Positions 13,947-21,605 of a DNA stretch of 21,773 nt are shown piece by piece. The notes under the pieces are model-generated. The model saw only the letters and a list, made by a program, of their open reading frames with translations, did no database searches and was not told where the DNA came from. The stretch's first letter is position 1, and the number at the start of each line of letters is the position of its first letter. The position numbers were made by a program, and so were the translations under genes. The stretch is from DATGZX01 sp035296965 (GTDB lineage Bacteria; Planctomycetota; Planctomycetia; Gemmatales; Gemmataceae). Location of the stretch: positions 1-21,773 of the forward strand of contig DATGZX010000073.1 of NCBI GenBank assembly GCA_035296965.1, in the 5' to 3' direction.

Positions 13947-16900
13947 GGTTCGCCCTCGCCAAAGCACACGTTACCAAGGTGCCGGTTGGTTCAGCCGGCT
14001 GAATGGTCAGTGTGGCGCCAATGATCGCCGCACGGTTGCGCATGATGCGCAGGCCCAAACCGCCATACCTCTCGGTCGGCTGGCTGGGCATGCCGATACC
14101 GTCGTCTCGCACGCGCAGGACCAAGAGGTGATCCCAGTCCACGGAAATGCGGATGTTCTGGCACCGGGAGTGCTTGACGGCGTTGTGGACCGCTTCCTGG
14201 GCGATGAGATAGAGGTGGGTCGCGATGAGGTTGTCCTCGACGAGGAACGGCTTAGGGCAGTCAAAGACGCATGTCGCCTTGCCCTCCCGCTGGGTACGCG
14301 TGGCCAGGTCGGAGAGTGCGGCCATGAGCCCCTCGGCATCGACCGAAACGGGAAGCAGCCCACGCATGACGGCCCGAAGTTCTCGCTGGCTACGCTGCAA
14401 TCCACGGACCAGCCGTTCGGCCAACGGCGACGCGTTGGAGGGATCCGACCGCAGAGTCTCGGCCAGGTCGCCGGCCAGTATGTTGAGGGCGGTCAGCTCT
14501 TGGCCCACGCTATCGTGCAGATCCTCGCCGATGCGGCGTTGCTCCAGGGATGCGATTTCCACCACCTCGCGTTCCAGTTCCTTTCGCCGGCTGATGTCGC
14601 GGAGAAGACCGGTGAACAGTTTCAGGTGTCCCACCTCACTGACTGCCAGATCCACCGGGAAAGTCGATCCATCCTTGCGCCGACCTTCCACTTCACGACC
14701 AATGCCGATGATGTGCTTTTCGCCGGTTTGCAGGTACCTCGCCAGGCAGCGATCATGCTCTTCCCGGTAGGGCGCGGGCATGAGCATCTTCACATTCTGG
14801 TCGATCATCTCGGTGGCGGCGTAGCCGAACATTCTTTCGGCGGCGGCGTTGACCGATTGGATGGCGCCATTAACGTCGATGGTGATGATTGCGTCGGCAG
14901 CAGTGCTCAAGATGGCCGTGAGGCGGGCTTCCCGGTCGCGCGCCTGTTCGGCCATCAGCCGAGACTGCTCCTCACTCCTCCGCAGCGCCTCCTCGGCCTG
15001 CTTGCGGCCGGTGATGTCACGGCCGGTCACCGCGGCGCTCACGACTTTGCCGTCGATATCTCGGATCGGTGAAACCGTCAGCGCCACCTGAATACGGACT
15101 CCGTCTTTGCGGACACGCTCCGTCTCTAGCTGCTCGACACACTCGCCGCGCGCCAGCGTGGCCATGATCCTGGTCCATTCCTCGGTGCGGTCGTCTGGGA
15201 CGAGCATCTTGATCGATCGGCCCACAGCCTCGTCGTGGCTGTACCCGTAAAGACGCTCGGCACCTCGGTTCCAGGTTCGGATGGTCGCGTCGCGATCCTT
15301 GCTGAAGATCGCGTCCGCGGAGTTTTCGACCACTGCGGCGAGGCGCCGAACGACCGCGTCCGCGGCCTGTTTACGATGCGTGATGTCCACGAAGGTGATC
15401 ACGACGCCCTCGATGCGGTTATCCAGGGTGCTGTAGGGCATGATCCGCCGACTGTACCAGCGGCCGTCCTCGGTGCGCACTTCCTTTTCGCTCGGCGTCA
15501 GATCGCGCAGGAGCTTTTGGGCCTCGCGCACCAAGTCGTCGTCGGTAAACCTCTTGACGATGTCGCCGATCGGCCGGCCGACGTCCGCGGCGATCAGGTT
15601 GAACATGCGCGTGGTGGCGGGTGTGAACAACTTGATCCGCAGCCCAGCGTCCAGGAAGACGGTGGCGATTTCCGTCGAGTGGAGGAGATTGGCCATGTCG
15701 TTCGTGGCCGACTCCACCTCCTCGATTTTGTCGTGGAGCTGGCTGTTGACGGTGCTCAGCTCCTCGTTGAGGGATTGCAGCTCCTCCTTGGAGGTCTCCA
15801 GCTCCTCGTTGGCGGACTGGAGTTCCTCGTTCATCGACATGACTTCTTCGTTCGACGCTTTGAGTCCCTCGTTGGCGCTCTCCAGCTCCTCGATGGTGCT
15901 TTGCAGGTCATCGCGCGTAGTCTCCAGCTCCTGCTCGAGCTGGCGCTGCAGCTCCGACTCTGCTGTCTCGGCACGCGTTCTTGCTTCCGCCAGCGTTTCC
16001 CCCGAAGGATTCGGCTGCTCCTGGAACGAGATCATCAGCAGACCTTCGGTCTGTTTGGACAGATTGAGAGGCTCCACCTCGATGTTCACCCGGCGGATGT
16101 CGCCCCCGAGTCGCAATTTCACATCTTTGATGCTTCGGGTGGCGTTTTCGCGGATGGCCCGGTGGATGACGACGCGCAGCTTGGGTTCGAGGCCCTGGCG
16201 CGCCAGTGAAAACAGGTTCTGGGTGGGTGGGCCGCCCGGCTGAACGAGGTAGTCCTCGGTTGGCCCGGCGAAGTGCTGGACATCGTAATTCCGGTTGATC
16301 ACAACACAAGCCAAACCAAACCGGCGCAGCAGGGAGTTTTGCGCCAGCTCCGCCAGCTTGGCAGGTGCCTGGGGCCGGCTGGTCGGCTGCGGCGTAGTAT
16401 GGCGTGGCTCCATCTGCATCATCGGGAACTGCAAGCCATCCGCCCGGGCCGGGCCGATGCGCCGGTAAATGCGCCATTTCTGGGAGACCGCCTCGAACAA
16501 GTCGGTTTGCCGGCCAACTGTCTCCGACGGGCCCAGGAACAGGTAGCCTCCTTCTTTGAGAGCGAAATGCAAGAGGGTGAGGACTTTCCTCTGCATCTCC
16601 GGTTCGAGGTAGATCAGGACGTTGCGGCAACTGATCAGGTCCATCTTGGAAAAGGGGGCGTCGCTGGTCAGGTCTTGAACCGCAAACGTCACGGTTTCGC
16701 GCACTTGGTTGCTGATCTGCCAGGTGGATTCGTCCGCCCGCGTGAAGAAGCGGGCTAGCCGTTCCGGGGAGACATCGGCGGAGATGTCGCCGGAATAGAC
16801 TCCCCGGCGCGCGACCTCCAGCGCTTGTTCATCAACATCCGTGGCAAAGATTTGCAGGCGGCAGAGGTTCTGCGCCGCCGTCTGATGTTCGAGCAACAGC

Positions 16901-17993
16901 ATGGCGACAGAGTAAGGCTCCTCGCCGGTGGCGCAGCCCGGGACCCAGGCGCGTAAGGGGGCCTCGGCGTTCTTCGCCCGGACGAGCGGAGCGATGACTT
17001 CCGTCTCCAGAGTACGAAAGGCGTCCGGGTCGCGGAAGAACCTGGTCACGCTTATCAATAGATCGCGAGCGAGTTGTTTGACCTCATCGGGATGTTCGCG
17101 CAGGTGGGCCAGGTATTCCGCGACGTTCTCGAAGTGACTCAGTCCCATGCGCCGTTCCAACCGACGCGCGAGCAGTTTCTTGCGATAGCCGCGAAAATCG
17201 AACTTCGTGCGGGCATGCAGGAGAGCAAGCAATTGCTTCAGATAGTCCGGAGCCTCATCGACCGCGGCGACTATCCTGCCCCCGTTGACGTAGAGGTGCC
17301 GCACGTATCTGACGAGCGCTTCCGGCATCTGCTCGACGGGCAAGACATGGTCGGCCAGGCCCGTGGCGATGGCGCTCTCGGGCATGCCGGGGGAGGCGGC
17401 CGTATTGGGGTCCTGAACCATGGCCATGCCGCCCGCGGCCTTGACAGCTTTGAGCCCCAGCGTCCCGTGCGACCCGGTGCCGCTGAGGATGATGCAGATT
17501 GCTCGTTCTAACTGATCGTCGGCCAGCGAGCGCAGAAAGAGATCGATCGAAGTCTGCCAGCCGGCGCGCTCCACCGGCCCGGTCAGGCGGAGCACGCCGT
17601 CGGCTATGGTCATGTTCTTGTTGGGAGGGATGATATAGACGCGGTTGGCCTCGACGGCCATACCCTCCGCGGCCTCGACGACCGGCATGGACGTGTGCCG
17701 GGTGAGCAGCTCGACCATCAGGCTTTCGTGGTTGGGATCGAGATGCGGGATGAGCACAAAGGCGACACCGCTGTCGGCCGGCATGGCGGCGAAAAACTTC
17801 TTGAAGGCGTCGAGCCCACCGGCTGAGGCGCCGATGCCGGCTACGGGTGGTCCCAGCGTGCTCTCCGCTGGGACTGCGTCAGGTGGAGTCGACGGCGACT
17901 TCTCGGGTGGTCCGGAGGCCCCAATCCGTGGTTTAGCCGGTTTGGTCTCCCGGGAAGCCTTCGCACGGTTTTTGGTTTTTTCTTCGCAGCCAT
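13897..17993 (-). CDS. CheB-CheR-coiled coil-PAS histidine kinase fusion, with an N-terminal frameshift
   Basis: From 17784 the frame gives 1295 residues; about 69 more codons are open upstream, including the CheB nucleophile motif GIGASAGGLDAF (Ser codon 17824-17826). Domain order, numbered from MPADSG: CheB to about 165; CheR about 180-442 (RFFRDPDAF, WVPGCATGEEPYS, SCRNVLIYL); PAS-like about 480-590; coiled coil 596-700 with repeated EEL-S-NEEL; PAS about 700-803, 810-930 and 950-1067; HisKA_3 with H1090 in GEDLHDSVGQE; HATPase_c with DDGIGM and GGLGLRI. His106 replaces the catalytic Asp of CheB (SGTGSHG). The only good start, ATG 17993 with GGAG, is in another frame: a -1 shift within the A-runs at 17969-17981 is needed to join MAAKKKPK to the CheB frame. 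CheB/CheR normally modify chemoreceptors; here they probably serve sensing. The gene overlaps its regulator. Confidence 0.9.
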
Positions 17994-18020
17994 CACCGGT
18001 TCTCCGTCATCCTCGGCTTA

Positions 18021-18171
18021 CAGCCTCTCATTCTACCCAGCGCCGCAAGAAGGTTAAGCCGAACGATCACCGGCACCCATGTCGGGGTTTCCCCCACAAC
18101 TTCTGTTTCCCTTCCCCGACTATCGGTTCCTCGGCGGTCCGGTTAATCTTCTCCCTGGGCCTATTTCTGAA
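18021..18171 (+). promoter_or_regulatory. 5' region of the receiver operon, copy B, cut off by the transposon
   Basis: This noncoding stretch lies between the divergent kinase gene and the transposon. Its blocks GGGTTTCCCCCACAA (from 18085), CCGACT-TCGGTTCC and CCGGTTAATC are shared with copy A at 12990-13066, although the coding part of copy A has decayed. It probably holds the native promoter or operator of the receiver genes at 20242. That promoter is now 2 kb away from its genes. Copy A has a near-perfect CCGAC-T-GTCGG palindrome where copy B has one mismatch. No clear -35/-10 pair is visible. Confidence 0.5.
18164..18171. repeat. 8-bp target site duplication, left
   Basis: TTTCTGAA directly abuts the left end of the transposon and recurs at 20211-20218. 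An 8-bp duplication is the length known for IS1595-family elements. Confidence 0.92.
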
Positions 18172-18199
18172 CGGAATTTTATACTTGACAAACCCAGGC
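18172..18199 (+). repeat. Left terminal inverted repeat
   Basis: CGGAATTTTATACTTGACAA followed by ACCCAGGC. It is the reverse complement of the right end at 20183-20210 with a single mismatch (G for A near the inner edge). It contains a TTGACA box. Confidence 0.93.
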
Positions 18200-18214
18200 T
18201 AGGCTCGCTAAAAT
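18185..18214 (+). promoter_or_regulatory. Sigma-70-like promoter inside the left inverted repeat, pointing inward
   Basis: TTGACA at 18185-18190, an 18-base spacer and TAAAAT at 18209-18214. The -35 is part of the transposon end itself. It could drive plus-strand transcription towards the 68-aa gene at 18412, reading antisense through the 50-aa gene on the way. Confidence 0.6.
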
Positions 18215-18244
18215 GATGAACATGCGTCCATTCGTAGGAGTCTA

Positions 18245-18397
18245 TTAGGAGATCTTTCCCTTGGGTGCCTTCTTAGGGATAGGTTTTGCCAAAGCGATCC
18301 GGCGCACTGCCTCTTCAAAAGTCAGAGGAGACAGCGAAAGCGGTTTTTCATACTTACGGCCCGGTTGGTCGGGCTTCTCTTGTTTAGGTTTTTTCAT
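18245..18397 (-). CDS. 50-aa hypothetical cargo protein
   Basis: Starts MKKPKQEKPDQPGRKYEKPL, followed by SLSPLTFEEAVRRIALAKPI and a lysine/proline-rich tail. The pattern of a basic disordered head, then SL-PL-FEEA and a short helix, is one I have seen in small bacterial proteins of unknown function, some beside toxin genes, but I cannot name a family. AAAGGGT lies about 8 bases upstream of the ATG. It is divergent to the 68-aa gene, with 14 bases between start codons, so the two share a tiny intergenic region. Its coding direction matches the transposase and the MltR-like gene. It could be the last gene of a minus-strand transcript. A chance frame is possible, but the composition looks protein-like. 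Confidence 0.6.
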   Translation of the reverse strand: MKKPKQEKPDQPGRKYEKPLSLSPLTFEEAVRRIALAKPIPKKAPKGKIS

Positions 18398-18411
18398 GGG
18401 AGCGACCCTTT

Positions 18412-18618
18412 ATGGATAAGTTGAAGTTGTTCGTTGTAGGAGAGGAGTCTGGCGATCCGAGCAAATGGGGAGACGGAAAAAAAGTGCTCATATTTGCCGA
18501 AACAGAAGATCAAGCGCGTCAAGGATGTTCTTTTGATTACGAGTATGCCAGTGTGTCTGAAGTGAGGCCATTGCAGGCGGGCATTCTCTACGAAGAACGT
18601 CCTGATCCTCATTACTGA
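18412..18618 (+). CDS. 68-aa hypothetical cargo protein
   Basis: Starts MDKLKLFVVGEESGDPSKWG, then DGKKVLIFAETEDQARQGC and a tail ending ERPDPHY. The alternating LKLFVV and KVLIFAET strands separated by a Gly-rich loop suggest a small alpha/beta protein. Similar small hypothetical proteins (K-LYVVGE-SG-P--W, then A-VIA-----A) occur in environmental bacteria, but I know of no function. It runs against the other cargo genes, and its 3' end overlaps the MltR-like gene by 7 bases, tail to tail. The inward promoter in the left transposon end lies 200 bases upstream. The ribosome binding site (GGGAGC) is about 7-8 bases from the ATG. Confidence 0.65.
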   Translation: MDKLKLFVVGEESGDPSKWGDGKKVLIFAETEDQARQGCSFDYEYASVSEVRPLQAGILYEERPDPHY

Positions 18619-19139
18619 TCCTCCTGCATTATGGGCAGGCGCTTTAGCTCTTTGCGAGAGAGTATCATGGCCGCTAACGCATCATTTGCAATGATGGTGA
18701 ATTTTTTGCGCGGAGTATTGTAGAAGGCTTTTGCGGGCCGGTCTTCTTCAGCGAAAGGTCGATTTCTAAGAATCAATTTATCGCAAAAGTCAGATACCTC
18801 TTTGTCTCCGAAGTCTATTGGAGATTGTGGATGAGCGAATCGGTTGCGGATCTCTCTTATGTTGTCCAGGTTTGTATAGATCCTTTTGGGAATCAGTCCC
18901 ATGCAATACGCAGTGAGTATTCGTGTCGCAAATGATTCGAGCGCTGGTATACCTCCTCCACGGCCGATCAACTGCTTGGCTTTGTCGGGATCAGCGAGCC
19001 TTGCTATAAGCAACGCCGCAAGGGCGTCGTCCAAAAAAGTAGTGGCGACAAGAACGCAGGGGAAATCTTTCTCCTCATTCACCGCTGTCAAAAATGCGCT
19101 AATCTGGTGCTCGACATCTGTAAGCTTTTTGCGTGCCAT
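18612..19139 (-). CDS. MltR-like cargo protein
   Basis: The 175-aa product has helical repeats typical of the MltR (mannitol operon repressor) family: FPCVLVATTFLDDALAALLIARLAD, then IGRGGGIPALESFATRILTAYCMGLIPKRIYTNLDNIREIRNRFAHPQ. The LD-IREIRN-FAH motif is the family hallmark and also resembles HEPN-type helices with an R-x-x-x-x-H-like pattern (REIRNRFAH). MltR itself does not clearly bind DNA, so the role is uncertain; a HEPN-like nuclease or toxin reading is speculative. It begins 19 bases after the transposase stop, probably on the same transcript. The C-terminus is basic (PRKKFTIIANDALAAMILSRKELKR). Confidence 0.75.
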   Translation of the reverse strand: MARKKLTDVEHQISAFLTAVNEEKDFPCVLVATTFLDDALAALLIARLADPDKAKQLIGRGGGIPALESFATRILTAYCMGLIPKRIYTNLDNIREIRNRFAHPQSPIDFGDKEVSDFCDKLILRNRPFAEEDRPAKAFYNTPRKKFTIIANDALAAMILSRKELKRLPIMQEDQ

Positions 19140-19158
19140 CTACAGTCACTTTCTCTTC

Positions 19159-20139
19159 TTACAGGAGTCCCTGGAAACCAGGTTGATGATAGAACAGCCT
19201 CTTGCCCACTACCCCAAGAATGGCCGCTATCATCCGTTCCCCGTCCGTGCACTTGCGATGGCACCAACGAAAGCTGAACTCCTGCACGTAGCGATGCAAA
19301 TGCTTCTTGCTCAACTGATGAAAAATCCCATAGTGGCCGCGCTTGATCAGGGCAAAAAAGCTCTCAGCAGTATTCGTGTGCACTTTCGTCCCATCCTGAT
19401 TCGTGCGCACGTATTCGCCCGCGCCATGATTCACTGTCTGATGGCCAGCAAACCTGTCAGCGAGGCCAGTGTAAGAGGCCAGTTCATCTGTCATGATGAC
19501 TGCTCCTTCAGCAACATTCTTGACAACCTCTCCTCTCAGGGTTTTCGCAGTCACGTTGTCGATGGGCATGGCGCGTGCCCTGCCATCACGTTCGACAAGC
19601 ACCATGACAGGCGCTTTGGAGGTTCCCCTGCCTCTCTTGTTCGTGCCCTTGTACCTGGGCTTGCCGCCTACGTAGGTTTCATCAACCTCGACAGTACCAC
19701 CAAGAGGCTCGTTCGAGGTCTGGCGCATCGCCTCACGAATACGATGAGTCATGAACCAAGCAGATTTGACAGTGATTCCAAGTTCTCTGCTGATCTGAAG
19801 CGAGCTAATACCCTTCTTGCTGCTCGTCATGAGGTGAATCGTCATGAGCCATTTCGTGAAGGGAAGCTTGGAGTCCTCAAAAATCGTCCCTATTCGCACT
19901 GTAAACTGCTTCCTGCAAGCCTTGCACTTGTAGACCCCCTTGCGCACTGGCCTAGTCGAAGTAGCTCTTGCTGTGAGCGTGTAAGCCTCAGTCGAGCGAC
20001 AATGAGGGCAGACAGGGCCATGAGGCCATATAAAGGATTCCAGCAGCTCGCGAGCTGCGTCCTCATCAGTGAACAGAGCAGACAGGATAGCAAGGTTCAG
20101 GTCTGCAACAGTTCCAGTTGGTGGGTTTTTGGCTGGCAT
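19159..20139 (-). CDS. IS1595-family transposase (ISXO2-like)
   Basis: The product is 326 aa. N-terminal zinc ribbon: C44-x2-C47 in VCPHCRS and C72-x2-C75 in YKCKACRKQF. Then an HTH-like stretch (GISSLQISRELGITVKSAWFMTHRIREAM), followed by the DDE core: D153 in VEVDETYVGGK, D218 in MTDELASY and E259 in HTNTAESFFALIKRGHYG. Its catalytic set is complete, so it may still be active. ATG 20139 has GGAGGGAGACA upstream; an earlier ATG 6 codons out is less well placed. Its promoter is built from the right inverted repeat. Codons and composition are more AT-rich than the host genes. Confidence 0.96.
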   Translation of the reverse strand: MPAKNPPTGTVADLNLAILSALFTDEDAARELLESFIWPHGPVCPHCRSTEAYTLTARATSTRPVRKGVYKCKACRKQFTVRIGTIFEDSKLPFTKWLMTIHLMTSSKKGISSLQISRELGITVKSAWFMTHRIREAMRQTSNEPLGGTVEVDETYVGGKPRYKGTNKRGRGTSKAPVMVLVERDGRARAMPIDNVTAKTLRGEVVKNVAEGAVIMTDELASYTGLADRFAGHQTVNHGAGEYVRTNQDGTKVHTNTAESFFALIKRGHYGIFHQLSKKHLHRYVQEFSFRWCHRKCTDGERMIAAILGVVGKRLFYHQPGFQGLL

Positions 20140-20168
20140 TGTCTCCCTCCTTCTCAACGTCTGCGTTC

Positions 20169-20197
20169 ATTTTAAGGAGGAGGCTTGGGTTTGTCAA
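20169..20197 (-). promoter_or_regulatory. Transposase promoter overlapping the right inverted repeat
   Basis: On the minus strand TTGACA (20192-20197), a 17-base spacer and TAAAAT (20169-20174) make a near-consensus sigma-70 promoter. It is followed by the GGAGGG ribosome binding site and the ATG at 20139. The -35 lies in the inverted repeat, the -10 just inside it. Confidence 0.8.
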
Positions 20198-20210
20198 GTA
20201 TAAAATTCCG
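20183..20210 (-). repeat. Right terminal inverted repeat
   Basis: The minus-strand reading matches the left end at 27 of 28 positions. Reading outward it contains TATAAAAT at 20199-20206, which could act as a -10 for the genes beyond, although no good -35 stands at the right distance. Confidence 0.93.
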
Positions 20211-20218
20211 TTTCTGAA
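20211..20218. repeat. 8-bp target site duplication, right
   Basis: Second copy of TTTCTGAA. Removing the transposon and one copy joins CTATTTCTGAA to AGAGCGGAGACGGG, which aligns base for base with copy A at 12957-12990 on the minus strand. Confidence 0.92.
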
Positions 20219-20241
20219 AGAGCGGAGACGGGAGCTTTTTC

Positions 20242-20661
20242 ATGAATGTGAACCAGACCTTGCTGATTGCCGAGGGCGATGCCGAATTATGCGACGTCTA
20301 CCGGCGGTTCCTCACGGACCGTGGCTATCAGGTGGAAACTTCTTCGGATGGTCTGGACTGCCTGAGGAAGCTGCACCGGGTAAAGCCGGCCGTGCTCGTG
20401 CTGGATCTGGAGCTTCGATGGGGAGGAGGCGATGGCGTGCTCGCCCGGCTGCGCGAGGAAAGTATCGCCCCGGTGATGCCCGTCGTGCTGACGGCCACGG
20501 CTGGCTACCCATTGGATATGGTCGAATTCAAACATCCGCCTGTCGTGGACTACCTGCCCAAGCCCTTGGCGCTGACCGCTCTGCTGGAGAGTGTCCGCTC
20601 TGCCGTGGCAAAAAAGGGACGAAGGGAGCCGTCGAGCCTGAATGGTGTTCCTCGCAACTGA
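20242..20661 (+). CDS. Stand-alone response regulator receiver protein 1
   Basis: The 139-aa product is a single receiver domain without output. Acidic residues E11 and D13 (LLIAEGDAEL) stand in place of the usual DD pair, phosphoacceptor D55 is in VLVLDLEL, T84 in VVLTATAG, and K107 in DYLPKPL. GGGAG lies 7 bases before the ATG. It is the first of three consecutive receiver genes on the plus strand, divergent from the giant kinase at 13897-17993. A transposon now separates it from its native upstream region. A decayed copy lies at 12782-12956. The GGGDGVLAR stretch after D55 replaces the usual MPG-DG loop. Confidence 0.9.
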   Translation: MNVNQTLLIAEGDAELCDVYRRFLTDRGYQVETSSDGLDCLRKLHRVKPAVLVLDLELRWGGGDGVLARLREESIAPVMPVVLTATAGYPLDMVEFKHPPVVDYLPKPLALTALLESVRSAVAKKGRREPSSLNGVPRN

Positions 20662-20682
20662 AACCGCCAGGAGGGTTTCCGC

Positions 20683-21180
20683 ATGAGACCGCAACACGGC
20701 AAGCTTGTTGAACCGTCAGACGGGATAAGCCAGGCGACCGTGGCCGAGCCCGCGGTCCGGCAGACCTGTGAAAAATCCAGCGTGCTCGTGATCGCTGACG
20801 ACCACCTCGAGCGGATCATGGTGAAACTGGGCCTGAAGCGAAACGGATTCGATGTCTGGTTGGCCCCCAATGGTCCGGAAGCGATTGATCTCTACCGGGA
20901 ACACGGCGAACACATCGCCCTGGTGCTGCTCGATGTCCGGATGCCGGGCCTGGATGGACCCAAGACCCTGGAGGCCTTGCGCAAAATCAATCCGGAAGTC
21001 CCAGCCTGTTTCATGACGGATAACACGGGCGACTACGAGCCGCAAGAGTTGCTACAGCGCGGTGCCACGTATGTCATCACCAAGCCCTTCCTATTAGACG
21101 ACCTGGCGAACATCATCCGGCGGTTGGCACCTGGCGTGTCCACCGATCTTCTCCCGTCCGGCAAGGTATGCCAAGGGTGA
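20683..21180 (+). CDS. Stand-alone response regulator receiver protein 2
   Basis: The product is 165 aa. The first 32 residues are an unstructured extension, then comes a receiver domain: D39-D40 in VLVIADDHLE, phosphoacceptor D84 in LVLLDVRMPGLDG, T114 in ACFMTDN, and K136 in VITKPF. AGGAGGG lies about 8 bases before the ATG. It starts 21 bases after receiver 1 ends and is likely co-transcribed. There is no output domain, so it probably relays phosphate or acts by protein contact. The long N-terminal arm is unusual for such a protein, and an internal start further in is possible. Confidence 0.9.
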   Translation: MRPQHGKLVEPSDGISQATVAEPAVRQTCEKSSVLVIADDHLERIMVKLGLKRNGFDVWLAPNGPEAIDLYREHGEHIALVLLDVRMPGLDGPKTLEALRKINPEVPACFMTDNTGDYEPQELLQRGATYVITKPFLLDDLANIIRRLAPGVSTDLLPSGKVCQG

Positions 21181-21212
21181 ATCGGGCATGAACCCGCACT
21201 CGGGAGACACCG

Positions 21213-21578
21213 ATGCCCACGATCCTCGTGGTAGATGATGACGCCGACACGTGCCGCAACATGGCGGACCTCTTCGGTGATCGCGGCTACCGCGTCGATT
21301 CCGCAGAGGGTGGTGATGTCGCCCTGGAGCAAGCACGGCGGCTGCCATATGACGTGGGTTTGCTGGACCTGCGGATGCCGGGCATGGATGGTTTGACGCT
21401 GTGCCGGCGTCTCAAGCACTTGCGGTCGGGCATGGTGAACCTGATTGTCACTGGTTATCCCGGCGAGAGACTCGACGAAGAAGCCCATCAAGCGGGAGCA
21501 AGACACGTCTTACAGAAGCCTGTTGATTTTGCTTCGTTGCTCGCACTGGTCGAGCAGGCCGTGGCACCCAGCAATTGA
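21213..21578 (+). CDS. Stand-alone response regulator receiver protein 3
   Basis: The 121-aa product is a compact CheY-like receiver: D8-D9 (ILVVDDDADT), phosphoacceptor D52 in LLDLRMPGMDG, T80 in LIVTGYPG, and K102 in VLQKPVD. GGGAGACACCG precedes the ATG. A 32-base gap follows receiver 2. All key residues are present, so it should be phosphorylatable; the nearby kinase pair (the giant fusion and the sensor-less kinase at 10489-11301) are candidate donors. It is the last gene of the set, followed directly by a hairpin. Confidence 0.93.
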   Translation: MPTILVVDDDADTCRNMADLFGDRGYRVDSAEGGDVALEQARRLPYDVGLLDLRMPGMDGLTLCRRLKHLRSGMVNLIVTGYPGERLDEEAHQAGARHVLQKPVDFASLLALVEQAVAPSN

Positions 21579-21580
21579 GG

Positions 21581-21605
21581 CGGCTCGCCCAGCTACGGCG
21601 AGCCG
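21581..21605 (+). terminator. 9-bp perfect hairpin after the receiver genes
   Basis: CGGCTCGCC and GGCGAGCCG flank a 7-base loop, starting 3 bases after the stop codon of receiver 3. The position suits a transcription end. There is no T-run after it, so it would be an atypical intrinsic terminator or an mRNA 3' protector. The remaining 168 bases to the window end hold no recognisable gene. Confidence 0.55.

Larger units (their letters stand above)
18172..20210. mobile_element. IS1595-family element with three cargo genes (2,039 bp)
   Basis: The element is bounded by a 28-bp terminal inverted repeat (27 of 28 matching) and a perfect 8-bp target duplication. It encodes an ISXO2-type DDE transposase on the minus strand at the right end. 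Three further open frames fill the rest: a 50-aa protein (minus), a 68-aa protein (plus) and an MltR-like 175-aa protein (minus). Base composition inside is clearly more AT-rich than the surroundings. Plain IS1595 members are usually about 0.9-1.2 kb, so the extra 0.9 kb is cargo. IS1595 relatives with passenger genes are known as a class; these particular genes I do not recognise as described cargo. The sharp ends suggest a recent insertion. Confidence 0.93.

Noticed and set aside
13705..15072. Long plus-strand open frame of 455 codons
   Set aside because: It lies entirely antisense to the kinase and its regulator, whose motifs are unmistakable; high-GC antisense frames are often open.
18886..20175. 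Plus-strand open frame of 429 codons across the transposon
   Set aside because: Antisense to the transposase and the MltR-like gene, with no domain of its own.
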